Source of the DNA: Halocaridina rubra
Lineage: Eukaryota > Arthropoda > Malacostraca > Decapoda > Atyidae
Length of the DNA: 64,000 nucleotides
Assembly (NCBI GenBank): GCA_037179515.1
Contig: JAXCGZ010007578.1
Coordinates: 110,001 to 174,000, forward strand
Direction of reading: 5' to 3'
The notes beneath the pieces were generated by a model. That model did not search any database. It was not told the DNA's origin and was given only the letters and a program-made list of their open reading frames with translations. Both the position numbers and the translations under genes were made by a program. Position 1 is the stretch's first letter. Every line of letters starts with the position of its first letter. Shown one piece after another: positions 23,622 through 43,473 of the stretch.

Positions 23622-24347
23622 CTGAAAAATAAGAGAGCATTTTTAAGAGGGCATAAAATGTCACTAATGATTAATATATAGATAAGGTACACATGACCAT
23701 CACATAGATGTCATGGTAAAAGATTTTTTACTTTTAAAATATTTTAAGTTTTAAATCTTGAAGGGACAAAGTTCAGGTATCAACAAGGATAGTAATACCT
23801 GGCTCCAAGATGAAGAAAAAGTAGCCAACACTGGCAATCACTGTTGCACCATAGATGAGATGATGCTAAGGTGCTTGATAGCACTAACTCAAAGAATAAT
23901 ACCACAAGTGTTACTGACTACTTTATCTTCATCTAACATCCAAAAGAAACTCCAGATCTCCTGATCACTGCTTCTCCTAGAGATAACTGCTTGCTGAAGG
24001 ATGTTCAGGGAATATGAACTTCAGAAACATTAGCTATATACCATCATTAGGAAGTTCTGCATTCTCATTAAAAGAGTGAGCCAAACACATATAAATTGAA
24101 AGTTTTAACAGCTACAAATTTTAACAAAGCATTATATAAAAATATATATAATGGCATTAATAAAAATTATGTATATTGACCAATGTGGCACTAAACATCT
24201 GGGTAAGGTTCTAAATTTGAGGGCACTACATGAAATGGAAGATAGGAAAACATCACATATACACTGACACCCAGACAGTACAACATACTCATAATGTTTA
24301 AATATTAAAAATACTGTAACAAACACTATAAAAACGAAAGGAAACTT

Positions 24348-24350
<3 letters not shown>
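23622..24350. other. Probable RCC1 5' intron, nothing recognised
   Basis: Unique-looking AT-rich DNA upstream of RCC1 coding exon 1. No gene or repeat assigned. Confidence 0.45.

Positions 24351-24431
<81 letters not shown>
24351..24431. repeat. (TA)n array, left side of F4
   Basis: About 80 bp of TA dinucleotides ending where the tail terminus of transposon F4 begins. Confidence 0.95.
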
Positions 24432-24434
<3 letters not shown>

Positions 24435-25747
24435 GCGGAGATTGGTTCTCAGAAGTCACGGGTAAATGGCAAATCGCGAGAAAAAAAAACAAGTAATTTT
24501 CCAAAGGAAACAATGATAAAGGGCATAGGTCGTTCAACAACCGTCCACAGACACACTATACCAAAAATATAAGATAAGTAAAACATATTTTATAAGTACA
24601 TAACAACGCAGGGGGAAACAAGACAAGGTACATAGTTAGACATAACAAAGCAGAAAGACCTGTAGTTATTTGTATTAACAAGTAAATAGTGTACACTATA
24701 AAAGATATACAGATTTACGGTACAGTAAACAAATTAATGCACTCTATTATGCCGTTGGCAACAGGCTTACACTGGGACGTGCATGGTGGCCAGACATACT
24801 ATACCAAAGATATAAGAAAAGTAAAACATATTTTATAAGTATATAACAAAGCAGAAAGACCTGTAGTTATTTATATTAACATGCAAATAGGATACAGTAT
24901 AAAAGATATACAGATTTACTGTACAGTAAACAAATTAATGCACTCTATTATGCCATTGACAACAGGCTTAGGCTTACACTGGGATGTGAATGGTGGCCAG
25001 ACACACTATATCAAAGATATAAGATAAGTAAAACATTTTATAAGTACATAACAAAGCAGAAAGACCTGTAGTTATTTATATTAACATGCAAATAGTGTAC
25101 AGTATGAAAGATATACAGATTTACTGTACAGTAAACAAATTAATGCACTCTATTATGCCATTGGCAACAGGTTTACACTGGGACGTGCATGGTGGCCAGG
25201 GTTGCCAGATAAGCGGATGTTTTGATTTTCAAATGTATGGTACATTTCAAGATATATATTAATTACAAGATGGTAGTACATACTGTAATTTAAATAAAAA
25301 TGTACTTCATCTTTAAGATACTTGAAATAACTTACTAGCTTACATATTTTTTATATTTATCATTTCTCTCATTCATCGATTCTGGCAACACTAATGGTGG
25401 CGGTGAGGACGAGGATGCCAACATATTGTCACACTCCCGTACCAGCTGATGCACCCTCACATGTTATGTCCCTGACGATATTATATTGAGAATATGTTTG
25501 CTGTTTGTTCTTAATGCTTTTTTTTAATTTTCTTAATAATATCCGATCGCATTAAGCGGTAGAAGAGGAGGAGGATGGCGGAAAAGTGCTTCCGAGGTGG
25601 TCGATTTTTTACTAAAATGAATCATTTTTTTTTTCATATTTTTTTTGCATGGGTGTTATTCGGGAATTTCGTATTTTTTTAACTTTAGTTTTTGGGGCGG
25701 TACTGCAATTTCACAGTTAAAAATACCCGGAAAAATGGAACAAGGTG
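24432..25747 (-). mobile_element. TA-target transposon F4
   Basis: The left part (ATTGGTTCTCAGAAGTCACG, CAATGATAAAGGGCATAG) matches the tail of F1-F3, and the right end is GGAACAAGGTG, the F head. Between them a 210-235-bp segment (ATAAGATAAGTAAAACAT...TTACACTGGGACGTGCATGG) is repeated three times in tandem (24560-25200), followed by about 130 bp of other sequence (25200-25430) and one roughly 181-bp F repeat (25432-25640). Its head meets the head of F5 with only (TA)4 between them. Confidence 0.75.
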
Positions 25748-25755
25748 TATATATA

Positions 25756-27325
25756 CACCTATTTTGCCTTTTCCGTGTTTTTTAAACCGCGAAATCGCAA
25801 TAATGCCCTTAAAAAATAATAGTAAAAATATACGAAACTCGCAAATAACGCCCATGAAAAAAATTTGGGGGGGGAAATGTCATTTTAGTAAAAAATTAAC
25901 CGCCTCGGAGGCACTTTTCCGCCATCCTCCTCCTCATCTACCACTTAATGCGATCGGATAATATGAAGATAATGGAAAAAAGGCATTAAGAACAAACAGC
26001 AAACATATTTTCAATATAATATCGTCAGGGAAATAGCGTGCGAGGGTGATTCAGCTGATAGGGATGCAGCAAAACGTTTGCCGATAGAGGTTCGTTTTCC
26101 CACATCCTCCTCCTATTCTACCGCTTAATGTGATCGAATATTATGAAGAAAATTGTGAAAAAGCATTAAGAATAAACAGCACACAACTTTTCGAAATAAT
26201 ATCGTCAGGGAAATAGCATGCGAGGGTACATCAGATGATACGGAAGTGGCAGAACGTTTGCGGATAGAGGTTCATCCTTCCGCAACCTTCTCCTCTTCTA
26301 CCGCTTAATGCGATCTAATATTATGAAGTCAATTTTAAAAAAGCATGAAGAACAAACAGCAAAGAAATTTTCGATATGATATCGTCAGAGAAATAGCGTG
26401 CGAGGGTGCATTAGCTGATATGGAAATGTGACAAAACGTTTGCCGATAGAGGTTCATTCTCCCGCATCCTCCTCCTCTTGTACTGCTTAATGCCATCGAA
26501 TATTATGAAGAAAATTGAAAAAAAAGCATTAAGAACAAACAGCAAATAAATTTTAGATATAATATCGTCAGGGAAATGATGTGTGAGGGTGCATCAGCTG
26601 ATATGGAACTGGCAAAATGTTTGCCGATAGAGGTTAGTTCTCCCGCATCCTCCTCCTCTTCTACCGCTTAATGCAATCAAATATTATGAAGAAAATTGAT
26701 AAAAAGCATTAAGAACAAACAGCAAACAAATTTTCAATATATCGTCAGGGAAATAGCGTGTAGACAATATATATATTTCATTTAAATTTCCCCGATATAT
26801 GTTTTTTGTAACGAATTGTATAGCTTTCTTTTTCTCACAGCTGATTTTGTTCACGTTAAGATTTTGTGCAGCACAGTCGATATGTAAAGAAGATAGAATA
26901 ATGTTTAGAACCAAGGAATATTAATATGTAATATGTACTATAATCTTGAAAATTAGATAAACCCCAAATAGAGTCAGTAAATAAATATTTCATGAGTAAG
27001 ATATTGTGCCTGAATAGTCATAAGCATCAGCTGATACAGAAGCGGCAAAACGTTTGCCGATAGGGGTTCATTCTCCCGCATCCTCCTCCTCTTCTATCGC
27101 TTAATGCGATTGGATATCATGAAGATAATGGAAAAAAAAAATAAAAACAAACAGCAAACAAACTTTTGATATAATATCGTCAGGGATATAGTGTGCGAGG
27201 ATGCATTAGCTGATACAGAGGCAGCAAAACGTTTGCATCCATGTGATCACCGCCACCATGCACGTCCCAGTGTATGCCTGTTACTCACCGCATAATAAGA
27301 GCGCATTAAGTAGTTTACTGTAGAG
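25756..27325 (+). mobile_element. TA-target transposon F5
   Basis: It starts CACCTATTTTGCCTTTTCCG after (TA)4 and mirrors the head of F4, then continues into five tandem copies of the roughly 181-bp F repeat (25880-26757), a 280-bp spacer (26757-27030), another F repeat, and the beginning of the tail (GCCACCATGCACGTCCCAGT at 27254). The tail is cut at about 27325 by a reversed segment. No transposase seen. Confidence 0.7.
25880..26757. repeat. Tandem array of about 181-bp F repeat
   Basis: Five head-to-tail copies; the landmark CTACCGCTTAATGCGATC recurs at 25941, 26121, 26301, 26483 and 26664, a period of 180-182 bp. Conserved words are GCATTAAGAACAAACAGCAA, ATATAATATCGTCAGGGAAA, TAGCGTGCGAGGGTGCATCA and GCATCCTCCTCCTCTTCTAC. 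Further copies occur at 27030-27240, inverted at 27330-27745, and in F3. Confidence 0.92.
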
Positions 27326-28035
27326 GAGGAGGATGCGGGAGAACAAACCTCTCTCAATCTGCAATTGTTTTGGCGCTTCCGTATCAGCTGATACACACTC
27401 ACACGCTATTTCCCTGATGATATTATATCGATAGTGTGTTTACTGTTTGTTCTTAATGCTTTTTTCAATTCTCTTTATAATATTCGATTGCATTAAGCGG
27501 TAGAAGAGGAGGAGGATGTGGGAGAACGAACTTCTATCTGCAAACGTTTTGGCGCTTCCGTATCAGCTGATACACCCTCGCACGCTATTTCCCTGACAAT
27601 ATTATATCGCAAGTTTGTTTGCTGTTTGTTCTTAACGCTTTATTTCAATTCTCTTCATAATATTCGATTGCATTAAGCGGCAAAAGAAGACGAGGATGTG
27701 GGAGAACGAGCCTCTAACCAAAACATTTTGCCACTTCCGCATCAGCTGATGCTTATCACTATTCAGGCACAATATCTTACTCATAAAATATTTATTTACT
27801 CACCCGATTTAGGGTTTATCTAATTTTCAAGATTATAGTATTATTAATATTCCTTGGTTCTAAACATTATTCTATCTTCTTTACATATCAACTATGCTGC
27901 ACGAAATCTAAACGTAAACAAAATCAGCTGAGAGAAAAAGAAAACGCATACAATTCGTTACAAAGAAAACTTATATCGTACTGTACATGGGAAATTTAAA
28001 TGAAATATATATACAGTATTCTCTACAAGCTAGAT
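26757..28035. repeat. Large inverted repeat (F5 against F6)
   Basis: Left arm 26757-27240 and right arm 27330-28035 are reverse complements: TAGAACCAAGGAATATTAAT at 26908 against ATTAATATTCCTTGGTTCTA at 27844, and TATTGTGCCTGAATAGTCAT at 27003 against its complement near 27755. The right arm holds one more F repeat than the left. Only about 90 bp separate the arms, so the locus could form a very long hairpin. Confidence 0.88.
27330..28035 (-). mobile_element. F6, partial inverted F element
   Basis: Two and a half reversed copies of the F repeat (CTTCCGTATCAGCTGATACA, GATATTATATCG...GTTTGCTGTTTGTTCTTAA), followed by the reversed 280-bp spacer. It lacks both F termini and joins directly to an E-family fragment at 28036. 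Confidence 0.65.
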
Positions 28036-28243
28036 CTTCATAACATCATGTTCATATAAATTTAAGCTTGCGCACTGTTATTAATAAAGTAAAGGGTGAG
28101 TTGTTAACAGTGCAGGGAGGGTTTATACAGTAAGGTAAAAATAAGTGTAAAATACTTGTAATAAATATGGTGCTCCTACTTCGCGAATTATCACCTTTCG
28201 CGACTGGTTCCGGATTCGAACCCCCGCGATAAATGAGGGAGCA
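28036..28243 (+). mobile_element. E0, right-end fragment of an E-family transposon
   Basis: It contains GTAAAGGGTGAGTTGTTAAC, AGTGCAGGGAGGGTTTATAC and a right terminus CGCGATAAATGAGGGAGCAC, the same order as the right ends of E1-E3. The left part is missing. Confidence 0.7.
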
Positions 28244-28301
28244 CTATATATATATATATAAATACTGTAACGAACACTATAAATATGAAAGTAAACTTTA
28301 C

Positions 28302-29970
<1,669 letters not shown>

Positions 29971-29983
29971 TGTGTATATATAT

Positions 29984-30028
<45 letters not shown>

Positions 30029-30056
30029 TATTATATATTATATATATATATATATA
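29971..30056. repeat. (TA)n between E1 and E2
   Basis: An 86-bp TA-rich spacer (with a few AATA interruptions) that separates the right terminus of E1 from the left terminus of E2. Confidence 0.93.

Positions 30057-33570
<3,514 letters not shown>

Positions 33571-33630
<60 letters not shown>
33571..33630. repeat. (TA)n before F3
   Basis: A 60-bp TA array from the truncated tRNA-like unit to the left terminus of F3. Confidence 0.95.
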
Positions 33631-35781
<2,151 letters not shown>

Positions 35782-36549
35782 TTACCCCGGTTATTCGCAA
35801 TTCTTGGTTCGCTTTCTCACTGTATCGCATTTTTTTTTTTTATAAATTATTATTTTATTTCATGGGTATATGCAAAAATATTAAAATATAAAAAAAAAGT
35901 TCTCAGTATTTTCATTTTTTTTATTGAAAAAAATATATATTTCATTATCTAATTGATAAAAAAAATTATTACCCAGCCTACGAATAATAAAACAGTAAAA
36001 AGTAGTAAAAAACATAAATGTAGATAGATAGTTAAGTTTATTGACCACCTCTTTTGAAAAGTACAGTACACCTTGTTCTCAAAATAACGCCTAGATAGGT
36101 TCTCAGAAGTGTCGTGTAAATGGAAAATCGCGTGAAAAAACGAGTTATATTCCATAGGAAACAATGATAAAGGGCATAGATACATTCCAAACCTTACATA
36201 GACACACCATGCCAAAGATATAAGTAAAAAAATATTTTATTACTACATAGCAAAGCAGAAAGCCCTGTATCTATTTTTAAGAGTATACAAAAGATATTCA
36301 TATTCACTTTACATCTAGAAATTAACATACATTACTATACTTTACTCTATAATGCAGTGGGCAACAGTTATACAGTACACTGGGACATGCATGGTGGCAG
36401 TGAGCAAGTAACTTATGTGGTAGAAGAGGAGGAGGATGCAGGAGAACGAGCCTCTATCTGCAAATGTATATAAAGATAAAATAAGAATTATAAATAACCA
36501 AAGCAAGACTAAAAAATGAAAAAAAAAATTAATTATGCAATGCCTAAAT

Positions 36550-37018
36550 CTACCATATGACATTAAAAAAACTTAATCTACATTCTCTAGAGGCACAGAG
36601 TTAGGGGGGATATGATTGAGGTGTATAAATTAACAAGGGTGATATTAATAAAGTTTTAAAAATTCATGATCAAACCAAAACTCGTAATGGGTAATGGATT
36701 TAATCTTGATAAATTTAGGTTCAGAAGGGAAATTGGTGAAAATTGGCTTGGTAATACCGTAGAGTATTCCTAGCAGGATAATAAATGCAAATACCTTAGA
36801 CACCTTCAAATGTAGATTAGATAGACATGACAGAGGTAGGGTGGGTATGAATAGATTAGTGTTTATTAGAAAAACCATAAAAAATAAAAATAGAATAAAT
36901 AAGTAGAGTAGAATAGAATAGGTTAGACATGCTGAAAATATCATTCAAAAATGGAACTGCCTCGTGTGTGCCAGTAAGCATGTTGCAGTGTCCCCTATTC
37001 TTATGTTCTTAATATTTT
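36550..37018 (+). mobile_element. LINE B 3' fragment inside F2
   Basis: Plus-strand counterpart of 6310-6775 in F1: it covers the last residues of ORF2 (AAAATTGGCTTGGTAATACC, GACATGACAGAGGTAGGGTG) and ends CCCTATTCTTATGTTCTTAA. Confidence 0.85.
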
Positions 37019-37454
37019 CAGAACACGTGTTTTGCATCCTCCTTCCATTTTCAAATTTGTATCTGGTTTCTGAATGACAAATTTGTTAATAAAATGTATC
37101 CAGTTGCTCTCTCTCATATTTCTTTACAAAAAACGAATTAAAACTTAGGTTTAATACCTCTAAAATAAGCACTGTAATGAACGTGATTAAGACTAAAGCA
37201 ATAATTGTATTTACATAATAAGATGAAAAATTTCTACCTAATTCCTGTTTAAGAGAGACATTACAAAGGATTCGTGGAAAGGAAATTAATTTAACGGTCT
37301 TTTAACTCATTAACGTTTTTATTAAAAGTGCATTATTATATTTATCATTTGCTGCCCCAAACGACTCATCAGCTTGTAAAGTAACTGATGTATGCATTGT
37401 TTGTAAGACTATTCTCATTTTTAAATATATTCTATATATTGTAAGTGAAATGAA

Positions 37455-37557
<103 letters not shown>

Positions 37558-37645
37558 TCTTTAATTAACTCTTGTTCATTCAACCAAAACTACATTATTT
37601 ATTGTAAAAATAATGGTTTAATTACAAATTCGTAATAATAATGAT

Positions 37646-37684
<39 letters not shown>

Positions 37685-37769
37685 CTCCACAATAATCATC
37701 AAAGGAAAATTATTGTTAAAAATAATAATAATAATAATAAGATCTAAGGAAAATTTTTGGAATAGACAT

Positions 37770-37940
37770 CATGAGAGTAATGCAGAGGTATATTAAAACC
37801 CAGCAGAGAGCTGGATATTCATTACACATCTTTTATAATCCCTTCACATCTGACAGGTCATTACACTCTCCATCTGTTTCTCTTTACAGCCTGATAAAGG
37901 CTGTTTTATTTTATCATTTTTTGGTCCATCCCGTTGTTTA
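37770..37940 (+). mobile_element. SINE-like short element (LINE-A-like ends), copy in F2
   Basis: Same element as 5458-5655, here in plus orientation: GAGCTGGATATTCATTACAC through CCTGATAAAGGCTGTTTTAT to an A-run at about 37940. Confidence 0.6.
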
Positions 37941-37971
37941 AAAAAAAAAAAATAATAATAATAATAATAAT

Positions 37972-38125
<154 letters not shown>

Positions 38126-39001
38126 TTTTTTTTTTTTTTGGGGGGGCTATTCGCGAATTCCGAATTTTTTGCTATTATTTTTGGGGGGCGTTATTGCAAT
38201 TTCGCATATAAAAAAAATCGCGTATAAAAGGAACAAGGTGTATAATCTTTACAAAAGGAATATTTGGTCCAAATTACAATGAATAAATACAATAGATTTT
38301 GTACAATCATCATATAAGTAGATGAATTTTAAATTAATATACATTGTACTAATAACTGAATGATATACGTACGTACAGTATAACTCACAGTATTGCATCA
38401 TACGAAATAGTGTTCGATAGCGTACAATGTATTGGGGTCGCAGCTACGTGAGCTGGCATATATATTTATATTTCCAGTAGTTTCATGATTTTATTGATAA
38501 AAAAAAAACGTATTTATTAGCCTAAGAATAATAAAACAGTAAAAAATAGTAAAAAACATAAATACTAACAGTATTGCAACATGATAACTACGATACCGCT
38601 ATCAGCGTTTTGGACAAAGACTCGTTCAGTCTAACTCACGTGTACGCCGTTCACGTTGTGCTTATTAAACGTTTTGCTTGTGTTCGATAGCGTATAATGT
38701 ATTGGAGTCGAAGCTACGTGAGCTAGCATATATATTTATACTTCCAGTAGTTTCATGATTTTATTGATAAAAAAAAACGTATTTCTTAGCCTAAGAATAA
38801 TATAACAGTAAAAAATAGTAAAAACATAAATACTAACAGTATTGCAACATGTAAAATACGATACCGCTATTAGCGTTTCGGACAGAGGCTTCCACCATCT
38901 TCCATTGTCTCGCCTCACTCATGTGCGCCATTCACGTTGTGCTTATTATTATTAATATGTTTTGCTTGTGATTTATTTACTCGCATATTTTAACCTTTGC
39001 A

Positions 39002-39151
39002 ATGCCTCCCAAGCATCCTTCATCTTCTAAGGCTTCTTGTAGTGAGCCTAAGCGGCAAAGGAAAATGTTAACCATTGTAGATAAAGTGAAACTCTTAGAT
39101 ATGTTGAAAGAAGGAAAAAAGTTTGTGGATGTCGGCCACTATTTTACGTAA
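39002..39151 (+). pseudogene. E3 Tigger-like transposase N-terminus, 49 codons
   Basis: Same frame as at 29545, with nearly identical bases: MPPKHPSSSKAS, PKRQRKMLTIVDKVKLLD, stopping at TAA after the H/R-YFT end. Both E1 and E3 carry the same internal deletion, so the deleted form was itself amplified. Confidence 0.8.
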
Positions 39152-39425
39152 ACGTAAAAATTATTGTAAAATATGGAACCTATGTATGTCAAGTCATCAT
39201 CACCTCATTCACGGTAAGTTTTCCTATCACTTTCATAAAAAAATTACGTTGTTTGCTGTTATTTAAAATGTAAAGGGTGTTTTTTAACAGTACAGGGAGG
39301 GTTTATACAGTGTAAACGTAAAAATACATTAAAATATCTATGTACATATAGGCTGATCCTACTCCGCGGATTTCCTGAATCGCGCCGGGTCCCGGAACCG
39401 AATTACCGCAATAGGGGAGGTAACA

Positions 39426-39428
<3 letters not shown>

Positions 39429-39500
<72 letters not shown>
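39429..39500. repeat. (TA)n between E3 and E4
   Basis: A TA array of about 70 bp lying exactly between the right terminus of E3 and the terminus of E4. The two flanking E ends form an inverted repeat around it. Confidence 0.95.
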
Positions 39501-39503
<3 letters not shown>

Positions 39504-39578
39504 TGTTCCCCCCCTTATCGCGGTAGTTCGGTTCCGGGACCCGGCGCAAACCAGGAAAACCGCAAAGTAGGATCAGCC

Positions 39579-39629
<51 letters not shown>

Positions 39630-39642
<13 letters not shown>

Positions 39643-39840
39643 AAGGATGATTGTGACACCAGGACAGGCCAAAAATGATAAAATAAAATGGCCTTTATCA
39701 GGCTGTAAAGAGAAACAGAGATGGAGAGTGTAATGACCTGTCAGATGTGAAGGGATTATAAAAGATGTGTAATGAATATCCAGCTCTCTGCTGGGTTTAC
39801 TATACCTCTGCATTACTTTCATGATGTCTATTCTAAAAAT
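39630..39840 (-). mobile_element. SINE-like short element, copy in E4 (minus)
   Basis: Minus-strand copy with ATTCATTACACATCTTTTAT and tail GGCCTGTCCTGGTGTCACAA followed by an A-run; the clearest match of the tail to the LINE A 3' end. Confidence 0.6.
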
Positions 39841-40170
39841 TCTCCTTAGATCTTATAATTATAATTATTATTATTATTATTATTGGCAACAATAATTTTC
39901 CTTTGATGATGATTGGGGAGATTATTATTGTTATTATTATTATCATTATCATTATTACTACGAATTCGTAATTAAACCATTATTTTTACTATAAATAATG
40001 TAGTTTTGGTTGAATGAACAAGAGTTACTTAAAGATTCTCTCTCTCTCTCTCTCCAACATTCTATTCTACCCAACCCCCCACACTATTTGTCCCAGCCAA
40101 CTAGGGAGGGGCACTTCACACAGTTATTAAAAGTAAATAAACCTACAGATGTACAAACAATGATGAACCC

Positions 40171-40225
<55 letters not shown>

Positions 40226-40309
40226 TGATGATGATAATAATCTCCAAAATCATGATCAAAGGAAAATTATTGTTGCCAATGATGATAATAATAATATCTA
40301 AGCAGAATT

Positions 40310-40510
40310 ATTGGAATAGACATCATGAAAGTAATGCAGCGGTATATTAATACCCACCAGAGAGCTGGATATTCATTACACATCTTTTATAATCCCTTCA
40401 CATCTGACAGGTCATCACACTCTCCATCTCTGTTTCCCTTTACAACATGATAAAGTCTGTTTTAGTTTATCATTTTTGGCCCATCCTGGTGTCACAACAC
40501 TCTTAATTTC
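40310..40510 (+). mobile_element. SINE-like short element, copy in E4 (plus)
   Basis: Plus-strand copy, mirror image of 39630-39840, ending CCATCCTGGTGTCACAACAC and a C/A-rich tail. Confidence 0.6.
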
Positions 40511-40600
40511 CCCCCCCCCCAAAAAAAAACAACAACAACACACACACACACACGCGCGATAGTGAGAACGCGAACCAAGAAACGCGAATAACCGGGGGAA

Positions 40601-40727
<127 letters not shown>

Positions 40728-40732
40728 ATGTA

Positions 40733-41765
40733 CAGTGATCCCCCCTTATCGCGGTAGTTCGGTTCCGGGACCCGGCTCGAGACAGGAAAACCGCGAAGTA
40801 GGATCAGCCTATATGTACATAGATATTTTTATTTATTTTTACGCTGACACTATAAACCCTCCCTGTACTGTTAACAAACCACCCTTTACTTTATAAATAA
40901 CACCATGCAACGCAAATTTATATGAAAGTGATAGATAATATTACAGTGAATGAAGTGGTAATTACATGACATACTCATGTACATAGGTATTTTACAATTA
41001 TTTTTACGTTTACGTACTGTATAAACCCTCCCTGCACTGTTAAAAAAACACCCTTTACTTTATAAATAACTGCAAGCAACGTAAATTTTTATGAAAGTGA
41101 TAGGAAAACTTACCGTGAATGAGGTGATAATGACAAGACATACTCATATACATAGGTATTTTACAATTATTTTTACGTTTACGTACTGTATAAACCCTCC
41201 CTGCACTGTTAAAAAAACACCCTTTACTTTATAAGTAACAGCAAGCAACGTAAATTTTTATGAAAGTGATAGGAAAACTTACCGTGAATGAGGTGATGAT
41301 GACGTGACATACTCATGTACATAGGTATTTTACAATTATTTTTACGTTTACGTACTGTATAAACCCTCCCTGCAATGTTTAAAAAACACCCTTTACTTTA
41401 TAAATAACAGCATGCAACGTAAATTTATATGAAAGTGATAGATAAAATTACGGTGAATGAAGTGGTAATTACATGACATACTCATGTACATAGGTATTTT
41501 ACAATTATTTTTACGTTTACGTACTGTATAAACCCTCCCTGCACTGTTAAAATAACACCCTTTACATTTTTTATCAATTATATAATGAAATTTTTTTTTC
41601 AATAAAAAAATTAAAATACTGAAAATTTTTATTTTTCCAATATTTTAATATTTTTGCGTATACCCAAAAAATAAAATAATAATTTGCCAAAAAAAAAAAA
41701 AAAAAAAAAAAAAGTGGTACAGTGAAAACGTGAACCAAGAAATGCGATCCAGCGGGGGATCACTG
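40733..41765 (-). mobile_element. Tigger/pogo-like transposon E5
   Basis: Left CAGTGATCCCCCCTTATCGC and right GGGGGATCACTG, both flanked by TA. Oriented opposite to E1-E3. Inside are four to five tandem copies of a 169-170-bp unit (landmark TACGTACTGTATAAACCCTC at 41011, 41180, 41349, 41519) homologous to the 160-bp unit of E2 but including an extra GTACATAGGTATTTTAC segment. Confidence 0.85.
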
Positions 41766-42031
41766 TATGTATATATAGATATACACACAGTTGATCCTCC
41801 ATATACGAACGCATCCAACCTTGAGCAAATCAATCTATAAACACAATTTTCGAACAAATTTTGAATTGAGCCGCAAACAATCCTTGAGGCACAAACGCAC
41901 ATACACCAGCCATGGCAACCAAATGTTTGCTCTAAGTTCTGCATTGGTCCCCGTACAGTGAAGATCGTTTGCTGTTCTCTTGTTGTAGATTTCCAGAATT
42001 TTTTGGAATTTACATTAAATTAGCTCTAACT

Positions 42032-43151
42032 ATGGCTCCCAAGAAAGTGAAAAGTGTCAGTGATAGTGATGTTAAAAACTAAACATATTACTGTGGAAAT
42101 GATGAAAGAAATAATAGAAAACATGAGAACGGTGGTTGTGTTTCTGATCTCGCCAAGGAGTATGACATGGCAAAATCCACCATCTGTATTATTTTAAAGA
42201 CTGAAGAGGCCTTAAATGCATCTAACGTGGCTATTTTAAAGAAGCATAGGTTTCAAGTTATGGAAGAGGTATAAAAATAATTGTTAGTTTGGATAAATGA
42301 AAAAGAGCTTGCTGGAGATAGTGTTAGCAAGGCCATAATATGCGCGAAGGCTGTACAATCACACCATGATCTTGTAGCGAACATCCCAAGTGCTAGTAGC
42401 GCTAAAACTGACGAATTTAAATCAAGTGGAAGGTGGTTTGATAAATTTTGTTGACGAACTGGACTTCAGTGTTGCTATGCATGGAGAGATGGCTAGTTCG
42501 GCCTACGTGCTAGAATTCACCAAATTTATCGAAAGTGAAGGTTACGTCTCGCAGCAAGTTTTTAACTGCGATGAAACAGGACCGTTTTGGAAGAAAATGC
42601 CTAAAAGGACTTATATAACCCAAGAGAAGGCACTGCCTGGCCACAACCCAAAGAAGGACAGGCTTACACTTTTATTGTGTACTAATGCACTTGGGGATTA
42701 ATATTAAGCCTCTTTTACACTACCACTTTGAAAATCTGCGCATTTTTAAGCGCAATAATGTGTTGAAGGCTAGACTTCTGGTAATGGGGAAGTCGAATAC
42801 AAGGGCTTGGGTAACGGGTATATTATTCATAGAGTGGTTGACTGAAGTTTTTGTGTCATATGTGAAGAAATATCTTGAGGAAAAAGGTTTGCCCCATAAG
42901 TGTCTTTTCATAATGGACAATGCTCCTGCCCATCCTCCAGGTTTGGAAGAACACCTTAATATAGAATATGACTTCATAACAGTCAAATTTCTGCCTCAAA
43001 ACACCACTCCTCTCCTCCAGCCCATGGACCAGTTAGTCACTTCTAATTTTAAGAAACTGTATATGAAGGGTCTTTTTTCCAGATGTTTCCAGGTCACAAA
43101 CGACACCTCCATGAATTCTGTAAAGACCACTTCAATATCCTGCGCTGAATA
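42032..43151 (+). pseudogene. T2 Tigger transposase pseudogene (TIGD1-like)
   Basis: The ATG at 42032 gives MAPKKVKSVSDSD, then a stop and frame changes. Recognisable blocks in order: DLAKEYDMAKSTICIILK (first HTH, about 42150), LLVWINEKELAGDSVS (CENP-B HTH, 42287), QVFNCDETGPFWKKMPKRTY with the first catalytic Asp (42560), LFIMDNAPAHPPGLEE with the second (42905), and PQNTTPLLQPMDQLVTSNFK with the third (43000). The likeness to TIGD1 proteins is strong for these blocks. At least three frameshifts or stops (42080, 42274, 42700) make it inactive. Confidence 0.88.
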
Positions 43152-43473
43152 GGCCTCACTGACAAGGCATGGAAGGTCTCTTACTGCACGTTTTGCATTC
43201 CGCCTGGAGGAAACTTTGGCCAGGTTGTGTGGATAATAGAGACTTCGAGGATTTCAAGTAGGAGACAGCTGTTAATATAGTGAATGAGGTTGTGGCCACG
43301 GGCAAGTTTGGGCTTGGAGGTCAACGAAGAGGATATAGAGGAGCTGGTGGAACCACAAACAAGAACTCACCACTGAAGAACTAACTGAGTTGCAACATGA
43401 ACTGGTGAAGACTCCAAGAGGAGCAGTCAGCAGAGGATGGAGATGAAAGGATAAAAGTTTCAAATGAAAAATA

